This document shows positions 25,639 to 35,108 of a DNA stretch of 64,000 bases, piece after piece. The position numbers and the translations under genes were made by a program. The stretch's first letter is position 1. Every line of letters begins with the position of its first letter. The notes beneath the pieces were generated by a model. The model saw only the letters and a list, made by a program, of their open reading frames with translations. It did no database searches and was not told the origin of the DNA. The DNA comes from JBEIHX01 sp040381075 (GTDB taxonomy: Bacteria > Pseudomonadota > Alphaproteobacteria > Caulobacterales > Aquidulcibacteraceae): assembly GCA_040381075.1 (NCBI GenBank), contig JBEIHX010000006.1:1-64000 (forward strand), given 5' to 3'.

Positions 25639-27071
25639 AGCGCCTCCAGACGGCCAATCCAGGGAGCTGCGCTTTCAATCTGTGCAGCGAGCGCGATCAG
25701 GAGCTCCTCCCGCGCCCATCCGCTGGTGAACATGACGCCGATCGGCGTGGCGTGCGAACTCATGGCGAGGGGCAGGCTGATGGCTGGAAGGCCGGTCTGG
25801 TTCTGGAGCGCTGTGTGCGGACCGAATTGCGCGACAGCCTTGCCATACGCCTTGAAGTCACCCGGCGACAGGCTCAGCACTCCGACGTCCACGGGCGGTT
25901 CGGCAAGGGTTGGAGAGATGATCGCGTCGAAGCGGGACAATAGCTCTCCCATCGCTCGCGCAGCGCGCTGAAACGCCCGATTCGCTGAGGCGAGCGCCGC
26001 GGCGGAGCGTCGTTCTCCCTGGTCGTAGAAGTAGCGCGTGATGGGTTCGACATCATCTGCGGCGATCGCGCGGCCGAGCACAGCGAGATGTTCGTCTGTT
26101 TCTGTGCGGATGTGGGCCGCCAGCGTGGTGATCATTGCCTCGCCGAGCTCCTGTCCGTCGACGGGCAGGCGTTCAAGGTCCTCAACGGTGTGGCCGAGCT
26201 CGGCGCACAGTCGGGTTGCAGCCCGCACAGCCGCCTCCACCTCGGGATGCACCGGCGCATTGTTGGGCGGGGGCATGCACACGGCGAGCCTCAGGCGGCC
26301 AGGAGGACGGCTTGCAGCGGCGGCGAACGATGAAGCTGGCGGGGGCGCGCCGTAGCGCGCCCCGTGCGCAGATCCTTGCAGGAGATCGAGAATGGCGGCG
26401 GTGTCGCGCACGGATCTCGTGACGGCGCCGAGCGTGGAAAGGCCGAGCCAGCCCTCGGTATAGGATCCGCCGAGAACGGCGCGCCCGCGCGAGGGCTTCA
26501 AGCCGACGAGACCGCAGCAGGACGCCGGGATCCGGATGGATCCGCCCCCGTCTGAGGCCTGGGCGCAAGGGGCCACCCCTGCTGCGACCGCAGCCGCCGC
26601 GCCGCCGGACGAGCCACCCGAGGTCTTTGTCGCGTTCCAGGGGTTTCGGGTGGCGCCGAACAGCACGCTTTCGGTGGCGGTCGTCAGTCCGAACTCAGGG
26701 GTTGTGGTCACCCCCATCAGAACGAAACCAGCCCTGCGGAAGCGGTGCGCAGCTTCGCCGTCCGCCGGCGACACACGCCCGGCGTAGGCGCGCGATCCAT
26801 TGGTCAATGGAAAGCCGGCGACCGGCACGTTCAGGTCCTTGGTCAGGAAGGGTACGCCCGTGAAGGGGCCTGCGGCGAGCCCATGGGCGATTTGGGCGCG
26901 CGCACTGTCATAGGCCTTGTGGGCCAGAAAATTGTAGTGCGGATTTGTCGCCTCGGCGAGGTCGATGGCGCTTTGCAGGAGTTCGCTGGCGCTGACCTCT
27001 CCACGGGCGACAAGACCTGCCAAGCCAAGCCCGTCGTGCGCGAGATAGTCCTGTCTGCTGATCCCCGCCAA
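25608..27071 (-). CDS. Amidase (amidase signature family)
   Basis: A 487-aa hydrolase with the Ser-cisSer-Lys triad: Lys in VPFLTKDLNV (about residue 78), the Gly/Ser-rich SGGSSGGAAAAVAAG (about residues 151-165) and the nucleophile in DGGGSIRIPASCCGLVGLKP. These match the AS family that includes GatA, 6-aminohexanoate-cyclic-dimer hydrolase and aryl-amide hydrolases. Without GatB/C neighbours and with an independent position it is more likely a catabolic amidase than GatA. Substrate unknown. Confidence 0.92.
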   Translation of the reverse strand: MAGISRQDYLAHDGLGLAGLVARGEVSASELLQSAIDLAEATNPHYNFLAHKAYDSARAQIAHGLAAGPFTGVPFLTKDLNVPVAGFPLTNGSRAYAGRVSPADGEAAHRFRRAGFVLMGVTTTPEFGLTTATESVLFGATRNPWNATKTSGGSSGGAAAAVAAGVAPCAQASDGGGSIRIPASCCGLVGLKPSRGRAVLGGSYTEGWLGLSTLGAVTRSVRDTAAILDLLQGSAHGARYGAPPPASSFAAAASRPPGRLRLAVCMPPPNNAPVHPEVEAAVRAATRLCAELGHTVEDLERLPVDGQELGEAMITTLAAHIRTETDEHLAVLGRAIAADDVEPITRYFYDQGERRSAAALASANRAFQRAARAMGELLSRFDAIISPTLAEPPVDVGVLSLSPGDFKAYGKAVAQFGPHTALQNQTGLPAISLPLAMSSHATPIGVMFTSGWAREELLIALAAQIESAAPWIGRLEALQRTGAAFQK

Positions 27072-27156
27072 CCTGGGTCTCCCTGATCACCCCCCACACT
27101 GGACCGGCGGGCGCCGGCCGACAAGCCGGCTTGCTGGGATCATCCGCGCATGGTGA

Positions 27157-29001
27157 TCAGGCAGCTTCCCTGGCGCGCTTCTTGCGCTCATTCGGGTCGA
27201 GCCAGCGCTTGCGGATGCGGATCGATTTCGGCGTGACTTCGACGAGTTCGTCCTCATTGATCCACGATATCGCCTGCTCAAGCGAGTAGCGACGCGGCGG
27301 GGTCAGGCGCATCGCCTCATCCTTGCCGGCGGCGCGCACATTGGACAGTTTCTTTTCCTTCAGCGGATTGACGTCCAGATCCTCAGGACGGGAGTTCTCG
27401 CCTATGATCATACCTTCGTAGACGGCTTCTCCGGGATTGACGAAGAGCGCGCCGCGCTCTTCGAGGTACCAAAGCGCGTAAAGAACCGCCGCGCCCTGAT
27501 CGTTCGAGATCAGGGCGCCATTGCGTCGACCGGGGACTTCGCCACGCCATGCGCCCCATTCATGGAAGAGACGGTTAATCACCCCTTCGCCGCGCGTGTC
27601 CGTCATGAACTCGCCGTGATACCCCACCAGTCCGCGGGACGGCGCGTGGAAGACGAGGCGGGTCTTGCCGCCGCCGGACGGGCGCATATCCCGCATCTCA
27701 GCCTTGCGGATCGCCATTTTCTCAATAACCGGCCCCGTGAATTCATCGTCCACATCGATGACGACTTCCTCGATCGGCTCAAGGATCTGACCGGTGCCTT
27801 CGTCACGACGGGTCAAGACGCGCGGCCGCGATATTGAAAGCTCAAAGCCTTCGCGGCGCATCGTTTCGATGAGAACTCCGAGCTGCAGTTCTCCTCGGCC
27901 AGCGACTTCGAAGGCGTCTTTGTCCGCGCTCTCCGTCACGCGGATCGCAACGTCGCCCTCCGCCTGCCGCAGCAAACGGTCCCGGATGACGCGGGACTGA
28001 ACCTTGTCGCCCTCGCGGCCCGCCAACGGACTGTCATTGACTGAAATCATGACGGCGATCGTCGGCGGATCAATCGGGTTGGCGCGCACTGGCGTATCCA
28101 CCGCAATATCGCAAATGGTATCAGCAACTGTCACGTCGCCAAAACCCGCAACCGCCACGATGTCGCCTGCCTGGGCGCGATCCACCGGGACCCGCTTCAA
28201 GCCGCGATAGGCGAAAAGCTTCGTCAGCCGGGCGCGCTCCAGTTCGCGCCCGTCGCGGCCAAGCGCCTTCACTGTCTGGCCGACCTCAATGCACCCGCTC
28301 TCAATCCGCCCCGTGAGCGTGCGTCCGACAAACGCGTCGCTGTCCAGCATTGTCACGAGCATGGAAAAGGGGTCATCCCGGCGCGCCGCCGGCGGTGGCG
28401 GGGGGACATGCTCCAGGATCAGGTCAAAGAGCGGTTTCAAGCCGTCTCGCGGATCTGTCAGCTTTGCGACGGCCCAGCCTTCCTTGCCGGAGGCGTAGAG
28501 AAACGGGAAATCCAACTGCTCATCGCTGGCGCCGAGTGCGGCGAACAAATCAAACACGTCGTTGACGGCCCTGTCAGGGTCTGCGTTCGGCCTGTCGGCC
28601 TTGTTGAGGACCACGATCGGCTTCAGCCCGAGACTGAGAGCCTTGGACAGCACGAACTTGGTCTGAGGCATTGGGCCTTCGCAGGCGTCAACAAGAAGGA
28701 TTGCCCCGTCAACCATCGACAGGATGCGCTCGACTTCTCCGCCGAAATCTGCGTGTCCCGGTGTGTCGATGATATTGATCCGGTGCTCGTCATCCGATTT
28801 CCCCCAGGTGACTGAGGTGCACTTTGCGAGGATTGTGATGCCGCGTTCGCGTTCCAGTGGATTGGAGTCCATCGCGCGTTCCGTGCGCGCCTCATTTTCC
28901 CGATACGCGCCGCCCTGCGCGAGCATCTGATCCACCAGGGTCGTCTTGCCATGGTCAACATGCGCGATGATCGCGACGTTCCGCAAATCGAGACCGTTCA
29001 T
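27157..29001 (-). CDS. typA: Translational GTPase TypA/BipA
   Basis: A 614-aa ribosome-associated GTPase. G1 AHVDHGKTTLVDQML (residues 13-27), switch ERERGITILAKCTS, G3 DTPGHADFGGE and G4 NKADR are all present. They are followed by EF-G-like domains and the BipA C-terminus (APSRGLVGYHGEFMTDTRGEG, then ALWYLEERGALFV). I start at MNGLDLRNVAIIAHVD because longer starts add low-complexity sequence; AGGGGA lies just upstream. TypA supports 50S assembly and growth under cold or stress conditions. Confidence 0.97.
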   Translation of the reverse strand: MNGLDLRNVAIIAHVDHGKTTLVDQMLAQGGAYRENEARTERAMDSNPLERERGITILAKCTSVTWGKSDDEHRINIIDTPGHADFGGEVERILSMVDGAILLVDACEGPMPQTKFVLSKALSLGLKPIVVLNKADRPNADPDRAVNDVFDLFAALGASDEQLDFPFLYASGKEGWAVAKLTDPRDGLKPLFDLILEHVPPPPPAARRDDPFSMLVTMLDSDAFVGRTLTGRIESGCIEVGQTVKALGRDGRELERARLTKLFAYRGLKRVPVDRAQAGDIVAVAGFGDVTVADTICDIAVDTPVRANPIDPPTIAVMISVNDSPLAGREGDKVQSRVIRDRLLRQAEGDVAIRVTESADKDAFEVAGRGELQLGVLIETMRREGFELSISRPRVLTRRDEGTGQILEPIEEVVIDVDDEFTGPVIEKMAIRKAEMRDMRPSGGGKTRLVFHAPSRGLVGYHGEFMTDTRGEGVINRLFHEWGAWRGEVPGRRNGALISNDQGAAVLYALWYLEERGALFVNPGEAVYEGMIIGENSRPEDLDVNPLKEKKLSNVRAAGKDEAMRLTPPRRYSLEQAISWINEDELVEVTPKSIRIRKRWLDPNERKKRAREAA

Positions 29002-29116
29002 AAAATCCCCTGGTGACCGCGACAGCCCGCGTAGGTGAGTGCCTTTCCCGTCGATCGCCGAAGGTCCCGGCATCGGCCGAAGTCTCCAGTCTCGCTTGGG
29101 TGCGGGCAACAAAAGC

Positions 29117-29143
29117 GGCCGGGCTCCTGAGAAGAGCCCGGCC
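29117..29143 (-). terminator. Rho-independent terminator-like hairpin (minus strand)
   Basis: A 10-bp perfect stem (GGCCGGGCTC/GAGCCCGGCC) with a 7-nt loop is followed on the minus strand by CTTTTGTTG. It lies about 115 bp upstream of the typA start and about 450 bp after the M48 peptidase stop. It could end that transcript, a small RNA, or act as a typA leader element. Confidence 0.5.
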
Positions 29144-29165
29144 GGCGGCTGTTTAAATAGCATTG

Positions 29166-29211
29166 TGCAGTGCAGCAAACAAGGGGAGCGCGTTTTTCCC
29201 GATGCACTGCA
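29166..29211. repeat. Inverted repeat TGCAGTGCA / TGCACTGCA
   Basis: Two exact 9-bp arms (29166-29174 and 29203-29211) enclose 28 bp that could fold further (GGGGA and TCCC). It lies upstream of typA beside the hairpin at 29117-29143. It may be a folded RNA or a pair of binding sites; similar TGCA-rich boxes are used by alphaproteobacterial PhaR, but no phasin gene is here. Confidence 0.5.
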
Positions 29212-29465
29212 GGCGCGTGGGACCGCCCGCCTGCCGTCACCACTGCGTTGTCACTTTGCCTGCGCGGGGCAAGGCCCCAGCCCAAGGCGAGCCGCTGCGG
29301 ATGGCCCCCGGGCGAAATCTGTGATCGCCCGGCGGGGCCCGCATGCCTTTCAGGCGCCGCCGATGAGGGCTGGGCGTGTCGTGCGCGCGGTTATGGTGGG
29401 CGCCAAGAGGCGGGGGCCACGGAAAGCCGCTCGAACGGCCCGGGTGGCCCAAAGCCTTGGGGGGG

Positions 29466-29525
29466 AGAGTCTTGGGTGGCGGCGCCTTGGGTGGCAGAGT
29501 CTTGGGTGGCAGAGTCTTGGGTGGG
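29466..29525. repeat. 15-bp tandem repeat, four units
   Basis: Four consecutive 15-bp units (AGAGTCTTGGGTGGC and variants) with exact register at 29466, 29481, 29496 and 29511. Unit 2 differs at its first bases, and unit 4 ends in GG instead of GC. The array lies in the 588-bp spacer between typA and the M48 peptidase gene. Nothing else in 29212-29589 looks like a gene. Confidence 0.85.
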
Positions 29526-29589
29526 CGCTGGGCCATTGGCCGCGCCGCCTCCGCCATGGAGGGACGCACCCGTCCCTTCACGCCATCTG

Positions 29590-30417
29590 TTACAGCAGGG
29601 CGTACCCGCGGGCATTGATATAGGCCCGCAGATCATTGATCCGCGTCACCGGATCCGGGTGTGTTGACAAGAGCTCCGGCGGGCGTTGACGGTCATCTCC
29701 GGCCATGCGCTCCCAGAAGTCGACCGCTTGGCGCACGTCGTAGCCGGAGCGGTGCATGTAATCGACGCCAAGTCGGTCTGCCTCGAGTTCGTGCCTTCGC
29801 GAGAACGGCAAGAGATAACCAAACTGAATGCCAAGGCCGAGGACTGCCCCGAGTTCCCGCTTGTAGCCGACATCAGTCTGGTCGATGATCACCTGGCCAA
29901 CCGCCATGCCCACACTGGCCAGGGCGGATTGACTGTAGCGTTCGGCCGCGTGGCGACCGGTGACATGACCGATTTCATGCCCAAGCACAGTGGCGACATG
30001 ATCGTCGCTTTCGGTCATATCCATCAGCCCCTTGTAGAAGCCTACCTTGCCGCCGGGCAGCACGAATGCGTTCTTCTCTGGGGTGTTGAAAACGACGAAC
30101 TCCCAGGGCTCATCCTGACGGTTGGCTGCAGTGGCGATCTTTTCGCCGACCCGTTGCAGCCGCTTGTTGGCGGCCGGGTCGCGCGAAATTGGCGTCTGCC
30201 GCCGCATGTCATCCCAAGCGCTCAGCGACATTTGACTGAGCTGTGCGTCGCTGATCAGCATGACCTGCGAGCGGCCGGTCTCCGGGTTCGTTTCGCACCC
30301 CGCTGCGAAGGCGACCACGGAACCCGCGGCCAGGCCCCGCACCAAGTCGCGCCTGTTCAACACGACCGACCTGCCGGCCTGGCCATCATGGACTGAAACG
30401 CCGTGTAACTGACACAT
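29590..30417 (-). CDS. M48-family metallopeptidase, probable lipoprotein
   Basis: A 275-aa zinc protease with HEIGHVTGRHAAER (catalytic HExxH near residue 144) and a downstream RRHELEADRLGVDYM supplying the third ligand, as in LoiP/YcaL and BepA-like periplasmic proteases. The N-terminus has NRRDLVRGLAAGSVVAFAAGCE: a twin-arginine followed by a hydrophobic run and a Cys resembling a lipobox, so it may be a Tat-exported lipoprotein. The start may be GTG 30366 rather than ATG 30417, because the signal peptide begins near VVLNRRD. Likely role: outer-membrane protein quality control. Confidence 0.9.
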   Translation of the reverse strand: MCQLHGVSVHDGQAGRSVVLNRRDLVRGLAAGSVVAFAAGCETNPETGRSQVMLISDAQLSQMSLSAWDDMRRQTPISRDPAANKRLQRVGEKIATAANRQDEPWEFVVFNTPEKNAFVLPGGKVGFYKGLMDMTESDDHVATVLGHEIGHVTGRHAAERYSQSALASVGMAVGQVIIDQTDVGYKRELGAVLGLGIQFGYLLPFSRRHELEADRLGVDYMHRSGYDVRQAVDFWERMAGDDRQRPPELLSTHPDPVTRINDLRAYINARGYALL

Positions 30418-30746
30418 CGGTGCACACCCCTGTCTGGCCGGCGGTGATCAACATCAGGCCTGCTGGCCACAGTACCCGGATCGGAGCGCAAACTCCACCA
30501 AGGTGAACATGAATGAACGTTGAACCGAAGCACCCCACCGCGCGGGATGACGCCAGGTTCGCAAAAAGCCGCACGGCAGCTCCAGGTGCAGACCAGCGGT
30601 ACGCGTGGCTCCAGCGGCGCAGACCATCAGCCTGCCCGTGACGCGCCTGACAGGCCAGGCGTGACGTCAGCAACGCGTGCTTTCAGCAGGGCTCGCAGCC
30701 AGCCGGGCGAATGGAGAGGCGCTTGGGGTGTGCAGCGATTGAGCCG
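30418..30746. other. Spacer with no recognisable gene
   Basis: 330 bp between two minus-strand genes. No frame gives a credible protein. It should hold the promoter of the M48 peptidase gene and the end of the secreted-protein transcript. Confidence 0.5.
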
Positions 30747-31202
30747 CTATGCGGCCAGTGGAAGGGCCTTTCTGGGCGCGGGCGCTGTCCACGGCCGCTC
30801 ATTGCCGATCGTCGCCACGGCGCTCTCGTTGTAACTGACGAGACGCAGTTTCGATGAACGATCCGGCGCAATATCGGCTGCGACGACCGGCAGGAAGTGC
30901 GCGCCGTCCTCCAGCGTCGCTCCGCGCGGCGGAAAGACCGGAGAAATCAGCAGAGACAGCAGCTCGCCGCCAATCAAGGGCGCACGCAGCTGCGTCTCGG
31001 TGATGGCAGGAGCTGCAGCCTCACTCGGCAGTCCGCTCGAAGTTTTCCCCAGCTCACGCGGCCCCGGGGACTCCAAATAGCGAACCTGAGCCGCGTCTGC
31101 GTCGCGCCCGTCCAATGACGATGACGCGCCGGGCTGACCGGCCTGCGCACGCGCCTGCACCAAAAGCAGCGCGACTCCGGCGATGATGCTGGCCCTGATC
31201 AT
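30747..31202 (-). CDS. Secreted hypothetical protein, 151 aa
   Basis: ATG 31202 lies behind AGGGAGT and begins a classical signal peptide (MIRASIIAGVALLLVQARAQA, cleavage near residue 21). The mature part is Pro/Ala/Ser-rich with no domain I recognise; a FPPRGATLEDGAHFLPVVAADI stretch suggests a periplasmic fold. Longer in-frame starts are less credible. Function unknown. Confidence 0.65.
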   Translation of the reverse strand: MIRASIIAGVALLLVQARAQAGQPGASSSLDGRDADAAQVRYLESPGPRELGKTSSGLPSEAAAPAITETQLRAPLIGGELLSLLISPVFPPRGATLEDGAHFLPVVAADIAPDRSSKLRLVSYNESAVATIGNERPWTAPAPRKALPLAA

Positions 31203-31300
31203 GGTCGACTCCCTGTCTGGGGAAATATTGCTGATTGAGGGTCCCGCAACAAAGTTAAACGGTTGTAAACTTCCATTGCCAGCCTGTTCACCAAGTCGCC

Positions 31301-33121
31301 TCAAGCGCGTGTGTCGCTCAACGCCGACCGGCGATCTTCCAGCGTCAGCCACTCCTCCTCGAGCACCGCCAACTCGGCGCGGGTGCGCGCCAGCGCGGCG
31401 CTGGCGTCGGTGAACCGTTCGGGCGTGCGCGCGTAGAGGTCGGGGTCAGCCAGCACGCCCTCCAGCGCAGCGATCCTTGATTCCATTTCCGGCAGCAGCC
31501 GCTCGAGTTCGCCCAGCCGCCGCTCGTCCCTGTAGGATAACTTGCGGGCCTGGCGGATCGCGGGCCCGGGCGCCGGCTTGCGGGCGGGGGTTTTGATCGA
31601 CACGGGGTTGATGTCGGCTGCGGCGGCGCGTTCACGCAGATAATCTGCGTAGCCGCCGGGCGTTTCGCGCCATCGCCCGTCGCCGGCGGGCCAGACGATG
31701 GATGTGGCGACGGCGTCGAGGAACGCGCGGTCATGGCTGACCAGCACGATTGTGCCGTCAAACCCGGCGAGCATGTCCTCGAGCAGATCGAGGGTCTCCA
31801 TGTCGAGATCGTTGGTCGGTTCGTCGAGGACGAGGACGTTTGCGGGCTTGGCGAGCGCGATGGCGAGGGTGAGGCGATTGCGCTCGCCTCCGGAAAGGCT
31901 CGCAACAGGCTGGCGCAGTTGCGAGGGCGCGAACAGAAAGTCCGCCGCATACGCGGCGACGTGGCGTGCTTCACCCCGGACAAGGATCTGATCGCCGCCG
32001 CCCGGGGCAAAGGTCTCCCACAGGGTTTTGTCTGCGCCAAGGCTGCTGCGACGTTGATCAAAATAAGCGATTTCCAGACCTGTGCCCTGGCGAACCCCGC
32101 CTGTATCCGGCTGCGTGCGTCCGATCAGCAGATCCATCAGAGTCGACTTGCCCGCGCCATTGGGCCCGACGATGCCGAGCCGGTCGCCGCGCAGCACGCG
32201 CAGTGTCAGATCGCGGACGACCGGCGCCTGCTGGCCCCACGCCTTGGTGACGCCCTGCGCATCAAACACCAGTCGGCCGGAGGCGCCGGCTGTGTCCACA
32301 GCCAGCTCGGCAGCGCCGCGGCGCTGGCCAAGCAGGCGGCTGCGGTCCGCACGCAGGGCCTGCAGTTTGCGCACGCGTCCCTCATTGCGGCGTCGACGCG
32401 CCGTCACTCCTCGAGCGTACCATCTCGCTTCTGCTGCGAGGTGGGTTTCGAGCGTGGCGAGTGCGCGGGCCTCAGCCTGCTCCACCTGCTCGGCCCACGC
32501 GTCGAACCCGGCAAATCCGCCATCGTGGCGCAGCACTTCGCCCTGGCGCAGCCAGAGGGTGGTTGTCGAGACGGCCTCAAGAAACCGGCGGTCGTGGCTG
32601 ATCAGCAGAACAGCCCCGCGAAAGCTCGCCAGCTTCTCCTCAAGTGCTTCGATGGCCGGGATGTCCAGGTGGTTCGTGGGTTCATCCAACAGCAGGATGT
32701 CCGGTTCGCCGGCAAAAGCCCCGGCCAGGGAAATGCGTCGCGCTTCTCCGCCGGACAGACCGCTGCAGCTGCGCTCGGGATCCAGACCAAACCCAAACAG
32801 GGTCGCGTCGAGGACATGGTCGTCGACCTGCCAGGTCTGCAACGCCCTGGCGGCGTCGCGAACCGAGGCGTGGCTGGCGAAGTCCTGCTCCTGCAGCGCC
32901 AAGGCGATACGCGCCCGGGGGGCGACATAGCGCGATCCAGCATCTGGCTCGAGTGCGCCGGCGATAACCTGCAGCAGGGTCGACTTGCCGGCGCCATTCG
33001 CGCCGACGAGGGCTGCCCGCTCTCCGCGCGACAGGGTGAAGTCAACCCCCGCGAACAGTGGTTTGCCGCCGAACCCAAGACGGACGCCGCGAATATGCAC
33101 AAGCGGGGGCGTCGCGCTCAT
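31301..33121 (-). CDS. ABC-F family ATPase (Uup-like)
   Basis: A 606-aa protein with two ABC ATPase domains and no membrane segments. Walker A motifs are GANGAGKST (about residue 39) and GPNGAGKST; signatures are LSGGEARR and LSGGERNR; Walker B motifs are LLLDEPTNHLD and LVLDEPTNDLD. A charged C-terminal coiled coil (about residues 520-606) suggests the Uup subgroup. ABC-F proteins act at the ribosomal E site; Uup also limits precise excision of transposons. ATG 33121 starts 8 bp after the PBP stop, so it is cotranscribed with it. Confidence 0.92.
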   Translation of the reverse strand: MSATPPLVHIRGVRLGFGGKPLFAGVDFTLSRGERAALVGANGAGKSTLLQVIAGALEPDAGSRYVAPRARIALALQEQDFASHASVRDAARALQTWQVDDHVLDATLFGFGLDPERSCSGLSGGEARRISLAGAFAGEPDILLLDEPTNHLDIPAIEALEEKLASFRGAVLLISHDRRFLEAVSTTTLWLRQGEVLRHDGGFAGFDAWAEQVEQAEARALATLETHLAAEARWYARGVTARRRRNEGRVRKLQALRADRSRLLGQRRGAAELAVDTAGASGRLVFDAQGVTKAWGQQAPVVRDLTLRVLRGDRLGIVGPNGAGKSTLMDLLIGRTQPDTGGVRQGTGLEIAYFDQRRSSLGADKTLWETFAPGGGDQILVRGEARHVAAYAADFLFAPSQLRQPVASLSGGERNRLTLAIALAKPANVLVLDEPTNDLDMETLDLLEDMLAGFDGTIVLVSHDRAFLDAVATSIVWPAGDGRWRETPGGYADYLRERAAAADINPVSIKTPARKPAPGPAIRQARKLSYRDERRLGELERLLPEMESRIAALEGVLADPDLYARTPERFTDASAALARTRAELAVLEEEWLTLEDRRSALSDTRA

Positions 33122-33128
33122 CGGCAGG

Positions 33129-35108
33129 TCATTGCATCTGCGGCTGCTCGGCGTCCACCGTGGGCGGGGGGTCAACGACCATCGCGAAGGCATTCGCAAG
33201 ATCGTTGTAAAAGGCGGCCATGCCGTCCCCGTCGGCCGGCGTCAGGTCCACCGGCGGCGCCACCTCATTGGACAACAAGAGCGGCCGCGGTTTCAGACCC
33301 TCATGGGCGACAACCATGGCCTGTCGCCAGATGCGGGCCGGGATGCCGCCGCCGGTGACCTTGCTCATCGGCTTCTCGTCATCATTGCCCACCCAGACGC
33401 CGCCAAGCAGATCGCCGGTAAAACCGACGAACCATGCGTCGCGGAACGATTGACTCGTGCCGGTCTTGCCTGCGGTTTCGCGCCCGGGCAGCTGCGCCCC
33501 GCGCCCGGTTCCGTTCGTGACAACGAGTTTCATCATGGAGTTCATGTTGCGCGCGACGGCCTCATCCATCACCCGCCGCTGCTCATAGGCAGGGCGGCGG
33601 TAAAGCGACTTCCCGCGCGAGGTGTCGATCTCGGTAATGAAGTAGGGGTCGAGCCGCATGCCGCCGGTGGCGAACGCGCCATAGGCGCGGGTCATCTCAT
33701 AGAGCGTCGTTACGTCCGACCCCAGCGAGATCGCCGGGTAGGGGTGAAGCTTTGAGGTGATGCCGGCCCGCTGCGCGAAGGCCACAACATTGCGCAACCC
33801 GGTTTCATAGGCGACCTGCGCACTGATGGTGTTGATTGAGCGGGCGTAGGCCGACTCAAGCGTCATGGAACCTCGAAATTCCTCATCATAGTTTTTGGGC
33901 GACCATCCCTCGATTGTGATTGGCGCATCGACCTTCACCGTCCACGGCTTCATGCCCTTTTCGAATGCGGCGCCGTAGACAAATGTCTTGAATGCAGAGC
34001 CTGGCTGGCGCATCGCCTGTGTGGCGCGGTTAAAAAAACTATCCGCATAGGACCGGCCGCCGACAACGGCGCGGACGCCGCCCTTGAGGTCCATCACAAC
34101 CAGCGCGCCTTCGCGGGCGCCGGCCTGCGCCCCGTCTCTGGCCAGCGTCTCGCGCAGGGCCAGCGCGCCTGCGCGCTGCACCTTCGCGTCAACGGTGAGG
34201 CGCACCACCAGATCCGGGGCCTTGTCGCCCACCAGCTCCTTCGCCCGCTCCGCAGCCATGTCCATCACATAGCCGAACTCGGCGGACGGCTCCTGCTGGA
34301 CGATGACGATCTTTTCCCGCGCCGCCGCGTCGGCGGCTGCGCGGGTGATGAACTTCGCCTCTACCATCCGGTTGAGCACCAGGCGTTGCCGCTGCAGGGC
34401 GTCCTGGAGGTTGGCGGTAGGTGCGAATCGCGACGGAGCCTTTGGCAGGGAGGCGAGCATCGCGGCCTCGGCCAGCGTCACTTTGGTGGCTGGCTTTCCG
34501 AAGTACCGCTTGGCCGCAGCGTCCACGCCATACGCGTTGCCGCCCAGAAACACCCGGTTCAGATACAGCGTGAGGATCTCATCCTTGGTCAGGCGATGTT
34601 CGATCTCGCCGGCCAGACGGATTTCCTGCGCCTTCCGGCGGATTGTGCGGTCCGGCGTGAGGAACAGGTTCTTGACCAGCTGCTGGGTGATCGTGGAGCC
34701 GCCCTGCACGGTCCGACCCTGCATGGCGTTCACGATTGCGGCCCGCAGGATTGCAAACTGATCGACGCCCTCGTGGCGGTAAAAGCCTTCGTCCTCAATG
34801 GCGAGGAAGGCTTGCCAGAGATGATCCGGCATCTCCTGAACTGGAACCACCCGCCCATAACGTGGGCCGCGGACCCCGATCGTGACGCCGTTGCGATCGA
34901 CAAACTCAATCGCCGGTTCTCTGTTGATGGTCCACAAGGCCTCGGCGTCGGGGATCTTTGGCATGCCGCCGAAGAGATAAAGCCAGCCGCCCACAATTGG
35001 CCCCAGCACCGCAGCCAGGCCGCCAAAGACGCCGGCCGCCAGCATGATCTGGGTCCGGCGCTCAAGACTGCGCACGCTGTCGATCAGATCGGCGCGAAAA
35101 GGATACAT
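33129..35108 (-). CDS. Class A penicillin-binding protein (PBP1A-like)
   Basis: A 659-aa bifunctional peptidoglycan synthase. A single N-terminal TM (about residues 20-45) is followed by the GT51 glycosyltransferase (AIEDEGFYRHEGVD near residue 104, GGSTITQQLVKNL) and the transpeptidase with SxxK in GSAFKTF (about residue 369), SIN and KTGTSQ (about residue 547). It polymerises and cross-links murein in the periplasm. I start at MYPFRADL; the longer frame adds an Arg/Gly-rich leader. It is shorter than E. coli PBP1A (850 aa), consistent with the PBP1c/2a-like subtype common in alphaproteobacteria. Confidence 0.95.
   Translation of the reverse strand: MYPFRADLIDSVRSLERRTQIMLAAGVFGGLAAVLGPIVGGWLYLFGGMPKIPDAEALWTINREPAIEFVDRNGVTIGVRGPRYGRVVPVQEMPDHLWQAFLAIEDEGFYRHEGVDQFAILRAAIVNAMQGRTVQGGSTITQQLVKNLFLTPDRTIRRKAQEIRLAGEIEHRLTKDEILTLYLNRVFLGGNAYGVDAAAKRYFGKPATKVTLAEAAMLASLPKAPSRFAPTANLQDALQRQRLVLNRMVEAKFITRAAADAAAREKIVIVQQEPSAEFGYVMDMAAERAKELVGDKAPDLVVRLTVDAKVQRAGALALRETLARDGAQAGAREGALVVMDLKGGVRAVVGGRSYADSFFNRATQAMRQPGSAFKTFVYGAAFEKGMKPWTVKVDAPITIEGWSPKNYDEEFRGSMTLESAYARSINTISAQVAYETGLRNVVAFAQRAGITSKLHPYPAISLGSDVTTLYEMTRAYGAFATGGMRLDPYFITEIDTSRGKSLYRRPAYEQRRVMDEAVARNMNSMMKLVVTNGTGRGAQLPGRETAGKTGTSQSFRDAWFVGFTGDLLGGVWVGNDDEKPMSKVTGGGIPARIWRQAMVVAHEGLKPRPLLLSNEVAPPVDLTPADGDGMAAFYNDLANAFAMVVDPPPTVDAEQPQMQ

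Noticed and set aside
29237..29581. A minus-strand frame encoding PPKTL-type pentapeptide repeats
   Set aside because: The repeat comes from the 15-bp tandem array; no ribosome site or conserved domain supports a gene.
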